Positions 18,152 through 28,257 of a DNA stretch of 64,000 nt are shown in pieces (position 1 is the first letter of the stretch; every line of letters starts with the position of its first letter). The notes beneath the pieces are model-generated. The model was given only the letters and a program-made list of their open reading frames with translations. It did not search any database and was not told the DNA's origin. The stretch is taken from the NCBI RefSeq assembly GCF_011764445.1, contig NZ_BLPG01000001.1:2356001-2420000 (forward strand), given 5' to 3'. The DNA comes from Phytohabitans rumicis (lineage in GTDB: Bacteria > Actinomycetota > Actinomycetes > Mycobacteriales > Micromonosporaceae). The position numbers and the translations under genes are program-made.

Positions 18152-19740
18152 GTGCGGCCGGAGTCGCGCTGGTCATGGCCATGACCGCCGCCGGTCCGAC
18201 GGTTCTCCACGATCGGGTGGCGGTCGCAAGCGAGCGCGTGGTGGCCGCGCCGGCGCCGGACGCCCCGATCGGGGACGTGGATCTCACCGACGTTCCCATG
18301 GAGGGCACGGCGCTGCCGCCGCGCGCCGACGTGGCCGCGGCAAAGGCCAGGCAGCGGCGTGTCGGTGCGGCGGCCACGGCGGCCGCGGCAGCTCCCGTCA
18401 CCGGATTCCGGACCACCGGGTTCACGCTGAGGGACGTGCCCGCGGCCCTGTTGCCGTACGCGAACGAGAAGATCACGCCGCGGGTCGACCCCGGCGTGCA
18501 CGACGCGACCGGCGTGCGGATGTTCGTCGTCAACGGCCAGCTCTACAACCACCCGGTGGCCCAGGCGCAGTACGGGCTGATCAACATGAACGCCTACCGG
18601 TTGACCAAGGACCGGTTCTACCTCGATCGCGCCGGGCTCCAGGCGCAGCGGTTGATCGACACCCGGGTGGAGTCGGCCGGCGCGTGGTGGTACCCGTACG
18701 ACTTCGACTTCGCCGTCCACGGCGACACCGCCCACCTGCTCACCGCGCCGTGGTACTCCGACATGGCGCAGGGGCAGGCGCTGAGCCTGTACGTGATGCT
18801 CTTCGAGGCCACCGGCGCCAGCGCGTGGAAGGCGGCCGCGGACGCCACGTTCCTGAGCCTGTCGCTCGACGTCGACCCGGCGCAGCCGTGGGGCAGCTGG
18901 GTCGACAGCTCCGGCAACCTGTGGCTGGAGGAGTATCCGCGCTTGCCCGCGGCGAACAGCGAGCGCGTGCTCAACGGCCACCTGTTCGCCGCGTTCGGCC
19001 TGTTCGACTACCACCGGATCACCGCTGCCCCGCGAGCCGCCGAGCTCTACGACGGCGCGTTGACGACCGTGCTGAACACCCTGCCGACCGGGTTCCGCCG
19101 CCCCAACTGGGCCAGCTTGTACTCGCTGTTCCACCGCATCCCGAGCCGCAACTACCACCAAGTGCACATCAGCGAACTGCTCGCCGTGCAACGCCAGACC
19201 TGGGACCTGCGCTTCGCCCGGTTCGCCGAGACGCTCCGGGCGGACTATCCCGCGCCGCGGTTCGACCGGACGCTGCGGTTCGCCGCCGGCGACCACACGT
19301 TCCGCACCTTCGACACCAGCGGTCGGATCACCGGCACCCGGTACGCCTCGTTCGGCCGCGCCACCGCGGCACCGGCCAGCCACCGGCAACGCATCGAGGG
19401 CCGCGGCATCTTCCTTCGCGTGTCCGCCGGGCCCTACCAGGGGTGGTGGGTCGCGGAGTCGCGGCCGGCTCGCTACCTCGTCGGTCCGCTCGTCGTGCTG
19501 TCGTACCTGCCGGGCCGGTGGCTCACCATTCTGCCGGGCGCGCACTCCTTCTACCGCTACGACGCGAACAGCAGGCCGACCGGTTCGCGTAACACCACGT
19601 TCGCGGCGCCGTCCGGGGCACCGTTCACCGCGTCGGCGATCGTCGACGGCAGGCTGGCCGTACGGGTGTCGGCGGGGCCGTACACGGGGTACTGGCTGCC
19701 GGTGACCTCGAAGGTCCAGCTCGACAGCGACCAGCGATAA
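18139..19740 (+). CDS. Secreted D-glucuronyl C5-epimerase-domain protein
   Basis: 533 residues. An N-terminal hydrophobic signal or anchor (MYALSAAGVALVMAM) and an Ala-rich linker lead into a (alpha/alpha) toroid with the GLCE C-terminal pattern. Visible blocks are WYPYDFDFAVHG, APWYSDMAQGQALSLYVMLF, NLWLEEYP and VLNGHLFAAFGLFDYHRI. That family epimerises glucuronyl to iduronyl units in heparosan-like glycans in animals; bacterial members are mostly uncharacterised. After about residue 375 there are two copies of a small domain marked by VSAGPYQGWWVAES and VSAGPYTGYWLPV, which look like wall- or glycan-binding modules. GGAGGTG precedes the ATG. Confidence 0.82.
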   Translation: MYALSAAGVALVMAMTAAGPTVLHDRVAVASERVVAAPAPDAPIGDVDLTDVPMEGTALPPRADVAAAKARQRRVGAAATAAAAAPVTGFRTTGFTLRDVPAALLPYANEKITPRVDPGVHDATGVRMFVVNGQLYNHPVAQAQYGLINMNAYRLTKDRFYLDRAGLQAQRLIDTRVESAGAWWYPYDFDFAVHGDTAHLLTAPWYSDMAQGQALSLYVMLFEATGASAWKAAADATFLSLSLDVDPAQPWGSWVDSSGNLWLEEYPRLPAANSERVLNGHLFAAFGLFDYHRITAAPRAAELYDGALTTVLNTLPTGFRRPNWASLYSLFHRIPSRNYHQVHISELLAVQRQTWDLRFARFAETLRADYPAPRFDRTLRFAAGDHTFRTFDTSGRITGTRYASFGRATAAPASHRQRIEGRGIFLRVSAGPYQGWWVAESRPARYLVGPLVVLSYLPGRWLTILPGAHSFYRYDANSRPTGSRNTTFAAPSGAPFTASAIVDGRLAVRVSAGPYTGYWLPVTSKVQLDSDQR

Positions 19741-19835
19741 AAGAAGTCGCGGTGGGATGTCGAGAACCCGAGTGCGGCTCCGTCCCCGAGGTGAACACGG
19801 CAACAATGGGCCGTACCGCATCAAGGGAGAACATG

Positions 19836-20255
19836 ATGGCCAAGTACCTGCTGCTCAAGCACTACCGGGGCGCGCCGGCAGCGGTCAACGACGTGCCGAT
19901 GGACCAGTGGACGCCGGAGGAGGTCTCGGCCCACATCCAGTACATGCGGGATTTCGCCACCCGGCTGGAGGGCACCGGCGAGTACGTCGGCGGTGAGGCG
20001 CTCTCCCCGGAGGGCACGTTCGTCCGCTACGACGGCGAGGGGCAGCCACCGGTCACCGACGGCCCGTTCGCGGAGACCAAGGACCTGATCGCCGGCTGGA
20101 TGGTGATCGACGTCGAGACCTACGAGCGGGCGGTCGAGCTGGCCGGCGAGCTGTCCGCGGCTCCGGGTGCGGGTGGGAAGCCGATCCACGAGTGGCTCGA
20201 GGTGCGCCCCTTCCTGACCGCACCCCCGACCATCTCGGAGTGCCATGGTGGATGA
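19836..20255 (+). CDS. YciI/DGPF family protein
   Basis: About 139 residues beginning MAKYLLLKHYRGAP with the hallmark TDGPFAETKDLIAGWMVID. DGPF proteins are small dimeric ferredoxin-like-fold proteins of unknown activity. They are regularly encoded next to ECF42 sigma factors, as here: the sigma gene starts 10 bp before this gene ends. Two adjacent ATGs (19833 and 19836) follow AAGGGAGA. A second module of the same composition is at 35342-36894. Confidence 0.88.
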   Translation: MAKYLLLKHYRGAPAAVNDVPMDQWTPEEVSAHIQYMRDFATRLEGTGEYVGGEALSPEGTFVRYDGEGQPPVTDGPFAETKDLIAGWMVIDVETYERAVELAGELSAAPGAGGKPIHEWLEVRPFLTAPPTISECHGG

Positions 20256-21387
20256 GGCCCTGCTGCGCACCCTCACCCCCACAGTGATCGGGATCCTCGT
20301 CCGTCGCGGAGCTGACTTCGCGGCGGCCGAGGATGCCGTGCAGGACGCCCTGGTCGAGGCGGTGCGCGTGTGGCCGGGCGGCCCGCCGCGGGACCCGCAG
20401 GGCTGGCTGGTCACCGTGGCCTGGCGGAAGTTCCTCGACGCCACCCGCGCCGATACCTCCCGGCAGCGGCGCGAGGTGCTCGTCGAGGCCGAGCCCGTGG
20501 CCGGTCCGGGCGAGGCGGTGGACGACACGCTCCAGCTGTACTTCCTGTGCGCGCACCCGTCCCTGACACCGGCCTCGGCCGTCGCACTCACGCTGCGCGC
20601 GGTCGGCGGCCTGACCACGCGGCAGATCGCGCAGGCGTACCTCGTGCCGGAGGCGACCATGGCCCAGCGCATCAGCCGGGCCAAGCGGACCGTCTCCGGC
20701 GTCCAGTTCAACCAGCCCGGTGACGTCGCCACCGTGCTGCGCGTGCTCTACCTGGTCTTCAACGAGGGCTACTCCGGCGACGTCGACCTCGCCGCCGAGG
20801 CGATCCGGCTCACCCGCCAACTGGCGGCCAAGATCAACCATGCGGAGGTCGCGGGCCTGCTCTCGCTCATGCTGCTCCACCACGCCCGGCGCCCGGCACG
20901 GACCGGGCCCGACGGCAGGCTCGTGCCCCTCGCCGAGCAGGACCGCGGCCGGTGGAACACCCGCCTGATCGCCGAGGGCGTCGACGTGCTCCAGATCGCC
21001 CTCGCCAGCGACCGCCTGGGTGAGTTCCAGGCCCAGGCGGCCATCGCCGCGCTGCACGCCGACGCCCGGAAGGCCGAGGAGACCGACTGGGTGCAGATCG
21101 TCGAGTGGTACGACGAACTGGTGCGCCTCACCGACAGCCCGGTGGCCCGCCTCAACCGGGCCGTCGCGGTCGGCGAGGCCGACGGCCCGCGGGCCGGCCT
21201 GGCCGCCCTGGCGGAGCTCGATCCCGCCCTGCCCCGCTACACCGCCGTCGCGGCGTACCTGCACGAGCGTGACGGTGACCTCGTCACCGCCGCGCGGCTC
21301 TACGCCGAAGCCGCCCGGTCGGCGCCCAACCTCCCCGAACGCGAGCACCTCACGCGACAGGCCGCCCGGCTCAATTTGCTGAAGTAG
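20245..21387 (+). CDS. ECF42-type sigma factor with C-terminal TPR-like domain
   Basis: 380 residues. Sigma region 2 (DFAAAEDAVQDALVEAVRVW) and region 4 (LTTRQIAQAYLVPEATMAQR) occupy the first 175 residues. The conserved LVFNEGYSGD follows, then a helical C-terminal extension of about 190 residues (LNRAVAVGEADGPRAGL) characteristic of ECF42. This group has no anti-sigma factor; the extension is thought to control activity, and the partner DGPF genes are the usual targets. Translation is coupled to the DGPF gene by an 11-bp overlap. Confidence 0.9.
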   Translation: MVDEALLRTLTPTVIGILVRRGADFAAAEDAVQDALVEAVRVWPGGPPRDPQGWLVTVAWRKFLDATRADTSRQRREVLVEAEPVAGPGEAVDDTLQLYFLCAHPSLTPASAVALTLRAVGGLTTRQIAQAYLVPEATMAQRISRAKRTVSGVQFNQPGDVATVLRVLYLVFNEGYSGDVDLAAEAIRLTRQLAAKINHAEVAGLLSLMLLHHARRPARTGPDGRLVPLAEQDRGRWNTRLIAEGVDVLQIALASDRLGEFQAQAAIAALHADARKAEETDWVQIVEWYDELVRLTDSPVARLNRAVAVGEADGPRAGLAALAELDPALPRYTAVAAYLHERDGDLVTAARLYAEAARSAPNLPEREHLTRQAARLNLLK

Positions 21388-21433
21388 CAAGCTTCTTTGT
21401 CGGGATCGGAGGTCCTGGAGAAGGCTGGTGGGC

Positions 21434-22084
21434 ATGAGCGCACATGAACACCAACTCGCCGGGGACCACGCCGACCTGTTCGAGCCACCGGGTTGGGACG
21501 AGCGGTATTCCGGCCAGGAGAAGGTGTGGAGCGGGAACCCCAATCCACAACTGGTCGCGGAGGCGGCCGGACTGCGGCCGGGCACCGCGTTGGACGTCGG
21601 CTGCGGCGAGGGCGGTGACGTGATCTGGCTGGCTCGCCATGGTTGGACGGTCACCGGCGCCGACTTCTCCGCCAACGGTCTGGCACGTGCCGCCCGGCAT
21701 GCCGAGCAGGCCGGGGTCGCCGACCGCGTCGACTGGTGGCAGGTCGACGCGCGGACCTTCGCGGCGGACGGACGCTCCTACGACCTGGTCACCACCCACT
21801 ACCTGCACCCGCCGGAGGGCGGGATGGTGCAGGTGGCCGGCCGGTTGGCCGAGGCTGTCGCGGCCGGTGGCCACCTGCTCATCGTTGGTCACGCGCCGTC
21901 GGAGGCGTTCACCCAGCTGTCCGCGAGCCAGCACCGGGCGATGTTCCTCGCCGAGCAGTTGCTGCCCGCCCTGCCGGACGGCTTCGACGCCATCGTGGTC
22001 GAGCAACGGCCGCGAACGGTGATCCGTGGCGGCGTAACGGTCGACATTCAGGACTCCATACTGCTCGCCCGCCGCACCTCCTAG
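21434..22084 (+). CDS. Class I SAM-dependent methyltransferase
   Basis: About 216 residues beginning MSAHEHQLAGDHADLFEPPG. Motif I is ALDVGCGEGGDVIWLARHGW (residues 46-65), followed by the acidic strand end VTGADFS, and VDARTFAADGRSYDLVTTHY gives motifs II-III. It resembles the tellurite-resistance/TehB-like and thiopurine-type small methyltransferases, but the substrate is not determinable. An upstream GTG at 21428 with GGAGAAGG is an alternative start. It is convergent with the large nuclease-propeller gene, with 7 bp between stops. Confidence 0.85.
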   Translation: MSAHEHQLAGDHADLFEPPGWDERYSGQEKVWSGNPNPQLVAEAAGLRPGTALDVGCGEGGDVIWLARHGWTVTGADFSANGLARAARHAEQAGVADRVDWWQVDARTFAADGRSYDLVTTHYLHPPEGGMVQVAGRLAEAVAAGGHLLIVGHAPSEAFTQLSASQHRAMFLAEQLLPALPDGFDAIVVEQRPRTVIRGGVTVDIQDSILLARRTS

Positions 22085-22091
22085 TCCGGGG

Positions 22092-24537
22092 TTACTTGGG
22101 CACGATCCGGAACGACACGAACCTGGGCCGGTAGATGCTCGGGTCGCGGTAGTGATCACCTTCCGCGGAGACCCGACTGTCCATGCTGTTGACGTTGTAG
22201 GACAGGGTCCATCGGTCGCCGACCCGCAGCCCGGATGGACGTGCGCGTTGTAGCCGATGATGTCGCCGTCCCAATAGCTGCCGTACGGGCCGGGCTCAGG
22301 CATGCGGTACACCAGGTCGTGATCCACCCAGTAGCCGAACGGTCCATACGGCGAGCAGCTGTGCCAGATGCGGATCTTCCCGCTGAACGCCTCGGTGCTG
22401 TCCTGGCTGATCAGCACGAATCCGCCATTCCACGGTGTCACGCTGTATTCGTTGGCGATGCCGGTGAGGGAGGTGGTCCCGTCCCGCTCGTCGCGCACCC
22501 AGTAGCCCTCGGCCGTGTCGAAGAACTGCCAGTCCTCGACCTTGCTCAGGTCGCTCCCCTTGACCCGGGCGACGCGCATCTTCTTGTTGATGGGGGCGTC
22601 GGATACACCATAGATGTAGGTGTATCCGTCGCCGCTCCTGCTGGCTTCGAGCAGGGCGGAGCCCCAGGCCACCCGCGCCGCGGACGGCAACTGGTCGACG
22701 CGTTCCGGCTCGGTGAGGTCGTCGAGCGAGAAGGTGGCGACGACGTTCCGGTTGAATTCCCAGTCCCAGGCGCCGAGGCCGAACCGTCGATACTCGTAGT
22801 ACATGACCTGGAGCTTCTGCTCGCCGCCCACGTTGGCGAGCATCCCGTCGCCCGCCCAGTACCAGTGGTTCTCCGCGGCGGGTGGCATGATCGCGGTGGG
22901 TGCGGCCTTGGTGCCGCCCGTGATCGTGGTGAGGCTGTCACCGTTCTGGATGACGAATGTGCTGTTGACGAACCCCGCGCTCGTCGGTCGTGTGCCGTCC
23001 GAGTTGAGCGGCCCCAGGAAGGTGTCCGAGAAGATCCACAGGCGTCGGCCGTCGGGCAGCGTGACGGAGTAGGTGGAGTCGCCCCGGTCCAGCCGTCCGG
23101 CGTGTTCTCGGCGTAGTTGTTGAACAGGTCCTGCGGTGCCGCCTTCGTTTCGACCTCCTCGATCTCGGGAAGGGCGCTGTTCTCGCACTGCGGGTATTCG
23201 ATGGGTGTGATCGGGCCGGTCGGGAAGGCGTCCGTGCGCCCGTACGGCTTTCCGTCCGCGGTCAGCACGTCGACGTAGAACTTGTCCTGCTCGATGATTC
23301 GCCGCTCGTTGTAGAACTTGTTGAGGTGCTCTCCGCCCACCCGGTTGTGGCTCGTGTCGATCACGTCGACCGAGAAGTGGGACGTGCCGTCGCCGCCGAT
23401 CGACGACCCCTGCCAGGTCGACTGGAACGGGTACTCGTCGCACTGCTTCGTGTTGTTCTGGCTGTAGCCCCTGCCCCAGTATCGCTGGCAGAACCGGCGG
23501 GACTTGTCGTTGTTCGCCTTCTTCGTGGTCTCGTCGGTGAGGCGTTCCAGCGGGCTGCCGCTGTTGCGTGAGCCGGGAATGGACTTGCCCGCCATCGGCA
23601 GCGGAAGCGTCGTGTTCGGCTGATTCTGTGCCCGCCACACGTGAGCCGCTTCCTGGGCGACGTCGGGCGTGGCCTTGAGCCAGAACTGCTCGATGACGTC
23701 GGGGTAGACACACCCGTAGTAGCTGACCTTCGAGGAGGAGTCGCAGCGGAACCCGCTCTCCGGGCCCATGATCCAGCTCTCGTACCCGATCGGGTTGTCG
23801 AGGATGTTCGCCTTGATCATGAAGTCGCCGTACGCGATCCGGTCGGCGCCATCGACGTTGCCGGCCGGCAGCACGAACGTGAAGTAGGTGCTGCCCGCGA
23901 GCATCCATTGGGTGAGGGTCGCTGTGTCGCCGTCCTCGGTGACGTCGCACGAGGTGCCCGCGGTCGAGCTGGAGCAGGTCCCGTTGAGCTTGAGCCTGCG
24001 GTCCATCCTGGGCGCGCCGGTGACGACCGGCTCGTCCAGCAGGACCCACACCCGCGTCTTGCGGTCGTCGGTGCTGTGCGAGCCCTGATGCCCCATCCCT
24101 TGTACGGACAGGCGGAACACGATCGAGCCCTGGACCTTGCACGATCCGTTGCTACAGAGCACGTCCTCGATGGTCAGGTAGCCCAGGCTGCACCAGGTGA
24201 AGTGGTTGAGCGTGACTTGACCGCCGAGACCGGCCCCGAAGGCGCCCCAGCACTCGGTCATGTTGACGAAGTCGGTCGCCTGTACGCGGTCCTCCAGCGT
24301 GGCCAGGTAATCCGTACGCAGCTTGGCTCGCTGTGGTGTCTCCGGCGTTATCCGTCTCTTCTCCTTGTCCGACTTCGGCGCCCGCGGTGTTTTCGGCAGT
24401 GCCTTTCCTTCGGGCGTGGTGACGGTCAGCCTGGTGTAGGACTGCTTCTCGGCCGGTGCCGCGGCGGCCGGTGATGCCGGCGCCAGCAGAACGACGGCCG
24501 CGACGATCGCCGCCGCAACGGATCTCGATGCTCGCAA
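22092..24537 (-). CDS. Secreted NucA/NucB-type nuclease fused to a DUF4185/DUF5005-like propeller, frame broken twice
   Basis: Reconstructed length is about 815 residues from a TTG at 24537. Order: signal peptide (to about 27), an uncharacterised Cys-containing region (NMTECWGAFGAGLGGQVTLN), a NucA/NucB-like domain with QCDEYPFQSTWQ (near 366) and RRIIEQDKFYVDV, then a five-bladed propeller starting PDGWTGGDSTYSVTLPDGR. The propeller continues with WIFSDTFLG, GAWDWEF and DIIGYNAHVHP and ends in FVSFRIVPK. CDEYPF and the downstream Glu-rich stretch are the nuclease hallmarks. One missing C/G at 23082-23085 and another at 22230-22232 split the frame; restoring both gives uninterrupted family motifs across each join. 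It is probably a secreted DNase or related hydrolase with a glycan-binding or hydrolase module. Confidence 0.7.
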
Positions 24538-24651
24538 CAGCGCTGCCTTTCGAACGTGGACTCCCCAGTCCCCCGGTCCGATGCCTGGCCAGGGGGCGAA
24601 GGGACCGTATCGATGAGCGCTGAAGCAGTACTGAAACTCCGCTGAACATCG

Positions 24652-26380
24652 CTAGCCGTGCCATGAGCGCCACAGGGCGGCGTAGGTGCCGCCGGCGCGT
24701 ACCAGTTCGTCGTGGCTGCCGAGTTCGGCGATCCGGCCGTCTTCGAGTACGGCGACCCGGTCGGCGTCGTGTGCGGTGTTGAGCCGGTGCGCGATGGCCA
24801 CGACGGTGCGCCCCTCCAGGACCGCGGCGAGCGCGCGTTCGGTACGGCGGGCGGTTGTCGGGTCGAGCGCGGCGGTGGCCTCGTCGAGGATCAGCGTGTG
24901 CGGGTCGGCGAGCACGAGGCGTGCCAGTGCGAGCTGCTGCGCCTGCGCCGCGTTGAGTTCCAGGGCGCCGTCGCCGAGTTGCGTGTCGAGCCCTTCGGGA
25001 AGGTCGGTGGACCAGTCCACGCCCACCGCGGCCAGCGCGGAGCGCATCTGCTCGTCGGCCGCGCCCGGCGCGGCCAGAGCCAGGTTGTCACGAAGCGAGC
25101 CCATGAAGACGTGGTGCTCCTGGGTGACGAGCGCGATCCGGCGGCGACGCTCGGCCGGGTCGAGGTCGGTGACCGGGCAGCCGCCAACGCTGACCGTGCC
25201 TTCGCGCGGTGCGTCGATGCCGGCGAGCAGCCGGGCGAGCGTCGACTTGCCGGCGCCGGACGGGCCAACGATGGCTAGCCGCTCGCCGGGATACACCTCC
25301 AGGTCGATGCCGTGCAGCACGTCAACGCCCTCCGGGTAGGCGAACCGCGCACCGTGCACGACGAGCCGCTCGCCGCGTGGTTCGGACGTCGCGCCACGCG
25401 GCTGCGGCGGCACCAGACCGACGCCCAGCACGCGGGCGAAAGAGGCGATGCCGCGCTGCCCTGCTCGATCCATTGCAGCAGCCGGTCGAGCGGCTCGATC
25501 GCACGCTGGAGGTACAGCGCGGCGGCGACCACCTCGCCGAGCGAGAACCAGCCGTCGGCCAGGAAGAAGCCGCCGAGCAGCAGGACAGCGGCGATGGGAA
25601 GCGCATAGCTCGCTTCGATCACCGGAAAGAACACCGACCGCAGCGCGAGCGTGGCCCGCCGGGTCGCCCACACCTGGCCGATGCGCTCTGTGCCGTACCC
25701 GATGCGCTCGCCGCGCAGGCCGAGCGCTTCGACGGTGCGTGCGCCCTCGGCGGTCGTGGTGAGCGCGTCCGTGAGCTCCGCGGTCGCGGCGCCCTCGGCG
25801 AGGTACGCGGCGCTGGCTCGACGCAGGTACCAGCGGGCGACCGCGACGATCGACGGGAGGCCAACCAGCGCCGCCAGGCCGAGCATGGGATGCAGCAGGA
25901 AGATCGCCCCAAATAGCAGAGCCAGCTCGGCCGACGCGAGCACGATGATCGGCAGCACGTCCCGGACGGTGGTGCCCACCGTGCCCACGTCGACCGAGCT
26001 GCGCGTGGCCAGGTCGCCGGTGCCGGCGTGCTCGACCACGGACACGGGAAGCCGGAGTGTCTGCCGGACGAACTGTTCCCGTAGCCGCGCGACGGCCCGC
26101 TCGCCGAAGCGGTGGCCGGCGTACTGCGCGTACCGGGTCACCAGCCCTGTACGAGCACGCATCCGCCGATGGCCAACGCCAGCCGGTCGACCGTGCCGAC
26201 GTCCGCGCCGGCCGACACCTCGTCGACGATGCGACCGACCAGCCACGGTGTCGCGAGGCCGGCGATCGCGGCAGCGCTTTGCAGGATCAGCACGATCGCG
26301 ACCGCGCGACGGTCACGGGCGATCAGGCCGAGCGTGGCATGGCGTACGGCGGCCCGATCCGCGACCGGGAGCTGCTTCAT
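24652..26380 (-). CDS. ABC exporter half B (canonical Walker sites, degenerate signature), frame broken twice
   Basis: Reconstructed length about 576 residues. The membrane domain (start MKQLPVADRAAVRHATLGLI) is followed by an ATPase with an intact Walker A (GPSGAGKSTLARLLAG), Q-loop VTQEHHVF, Walker B TLILDEATAALD and His switch AIAHRL. The signature is LNAAQAQQLALARL instead of LSGGQ. Missing bases at 26145-26147 and 25459-25461 (CCC runs on the plus strand) split it into three frames; single-base insertions rejoin VLVQGLVTRY and WIEQGQRGIASF. Its start overlaps the stop of half A by 4 bp (ATGA), so the two halves are translated together as a heterodimeric exporter. Confidence 0.8.
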
Positions 26381-28065
26381 CGCCGCACCCTGCCGTGGCC
26401 CGCTTCGTCTTCGATGTCGGCGTCCCGCGCCACCAATGCCCGGTAGCTCGGGTCTTGTTCGAGCAGCTCGGCATGGCGTCCGGCGGCGAGGACCCGCCCG
26501 TCGCGTACGTGCGCCACCGTGTCGGCGCAGCCAAGCAGCAACGGCGACGTGGAGATGACGACCGTGGTATGGCCGGCCCGCGCGTCACGCAGTCGCTGCC
26601 CGATGCGCGCCTCGGTGTGCGCGTCGACCGCGGAGGTCGGGTCGACCAGAATCAGCACGTCGGGTTCGGCCAGCAAGGCTCGCGCCAGGCGTACCCGCTG
26701 CCGCTGGCCGCCGGAGAGGGTGCGGGCGCGCGCGGTGACCGAGGTGGCCAATCCGTCGGGCAGCGCGTCGACGACGTCCTCGGCGGACGCGGCCCGCATC
26801 GCCGACCGGATCTCGGCATCGCCGACGCCGTCCCGGATCCGCAAGATCTCGCGCAGCGTGCCCGCGAAAAGGTAGGAGTCGTGGTCGGCGACGAGGATCC
26901 GGGCCCGCACCTCGTCGAGCGCCATCTCCCTGATCGGAACGCCACCCCAGGTGACGTCGCTGCGGATGAACCGCCCGAGCCGGTCACCGAGCGCGGTCGC
27001 CTCGGCCGGGTCGTCGGCCGCCACGCCGACCAGCCGGCCGGCGGGCACCAGCAGCCCGCTGCCGGGATCGTGGAGGTCGGCGGGACGCGCCGGAACGGGC
27101 CGGGTGCCGGGGCCACCGGCGTCGTCCGGCGTCAGGCTCAGCAGGGTGACGATCCGCCGGGCGGCGACCCGACCGCGAATCATCTGGTAGGCGCTTTCCA
27201 ACAGGAACCAGACCGGCACGATCAGCACCGTCACATAGCCGTACACGGCCACCATCTGCCCGATCGTGATGTCGCCCTGCACCGCCATCCGGGCCGCGAG
27301 CCACACCACGGCTGAGAGGAACAGCCCAGGTATCACGATCGCCAGCGCGTCGATCCAGCTCCGGACCGCGCCGACCCGATAACCCAGGGCCAGCAACTGC
27401 TCGGAGTGAGCCGCATACCGCCGGGCGAACAGGCCCCGCCCGCCAACGCCGGCGAGCACCCGCAGCCCCGCCACGATGTCGCCCGCCCGGGCTGTCAGCG
27501 CGCCCTGCTGTCGCCGGTAAACATGCTCGGCACTCTCCAGGCGGCGCAACAGCGGCCCGACGAGGACCGCCATCGCCGGCACTCCGAGCAGCACACACAG
27601 CGCGAGGAACGGGGACACCGACCACAGCAGGACGGCGACGACCGCGTACGCGAGGACGGCGCCCACGCCCGGCCCGGTCATCGTCAGTACCGCCGACACA
27701 TTCCCGATGTCGGCGCCGCCCACGGTGGCGATCTCGCCCGCGGCCAGCTTGCGCGGCAGCACGGCGCCGATGCGGGACAGCTGACGCAGCAGGACACCGG
27801 CGGACCTGGCGGTCGCGTCTTCCCGGACGAACGTCATCGTGCGGTGCCGCATGATGCCCAGGTACGCCAGCCCGAACCCGGCGACCGTGATCGCACCCAC
27901 CCACAGCGCCAAGGCCCGCCGGTCGTGCGCACGAAGCCCATCGTCGATGGCCCGGGAGATCAGGTATGGCCGCACCGACAGCCCGATCATCCACGCCGTG
28001 CCGATCAGGCTGCCGCGCAGCACGCGCACCGGCTGGCTGCGGACCAACCACCACATGTACCGCAT
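26377..28065 (-). CDS. ABC exporter half A (no Walker A, intact LSGGQ)
   Basis: 562 residues: six-helix type IV exporter membrane domain, then an ATPase domain. Where Walker A should lie the sequence reads GRLVGVAADDPAEATALGD, with no GxxGxGKS/T. Walker B ends ILVDPTSAVDA, with Pro in place of the catalytic Glu. The signature ARTLSGGQRQRVRLARALL is perfect. So this half contributes its signature to the active site completed by half B's Walker motifs, while its own site is dead. Start MRYMWWLVRSQ at 28065 with AGGGG upstream. Substrate unknown; the family exports lipids, peptides or drugs. Confidence 0.88.
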   Translation of the reverse strand: MRYMWWLVRSQPVRVLRGSLIGTAWMIGLSVRPYLISRAIDDGLRAHDRRALALWVGAITVAGFGLAYLGIMRHRTMTFVREDATARSAGVLLRQLSRIGAVLPRKLAAGEIATVGGADIGNVSAVLTMTGPGVGAVLAYAVVAVLLWSVSPFLALCVLLGVPAMAVLVGPLLRRLESAEHVYRRQQGALTARAGDIVAGLRVLAGVGGRGLFARRYAAHSEQLLALGYRVGAVRSWIDALAIVIPGLFLSAVVWLAARMAVQGDITIGQMVAVYGYVTVLIVPVWFLLESAYQMIRGRVAARRIVTLLSLTPDDAGGPGTRPVPARPADLHDPGSGLLVPAGRLVGVAADDPAEATALGDRLGRFIRSDVTWGGVPIREMALDEVRARILVADHDSYLFAGTLREILRIRDGVGDAEIRSAMRAASAEDVVDALPDGLATSVTARARTLSGGQRQRVRLARALLAEPDVLILVDPTSAVDAHTEARIGQRLRDARAGHTTVVISTSPLLLGCADTVAHVRDGRVLAAGRHAELLEQDPSYRALVARDADIEDEAGHGRVRR

Positions 28066-28177
28066 CGGCCCCTGGTATCCGGACAGCCAGGATCCGGATG
28101 AGGGAGCTTCAGCGGCATGAGCGACAGGCTACCGATCGCCCAGACGCGGATAAATCCAATATTCCGGCCCCTGCCGG

Positions 28178-28257
28178 CCGGGGCGGGTTGTGGACCGCGG
28201 AGGGTGCGGCCGCGGGAGCAACGGCCCGGACCACGACGGGCATCGCGGCAGCTCAAC
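28178..28257 (+). repeat. Dispersed intergenic repeat, copy A
   Basis: About 80 bp containing GGTTGTGGACCGCGGAGG, GGCCGCGGGAGCAAC and CATCGCGGCAGCTC. The 69-bp core 28189-28251 region matches copy C at 36931-36999 (opposite strand) at about 60 of 69 positions. Its left 39 bp match copy B at 37025-37063 at 37 of 39. It lies between the ABC exporter and the membrane-protein gene, outside coding sequence. Confidence 0.75.

Noticed and set aside
22092-28065. Real pseudogene decay of the nuclease-propeller and ABC genes
   Set aside because: Every break is healed by one G/C in a run and conserved motifs continue across the joins, as elsewhere in the window; decay would also give stops, A/T indels and larger deletions.
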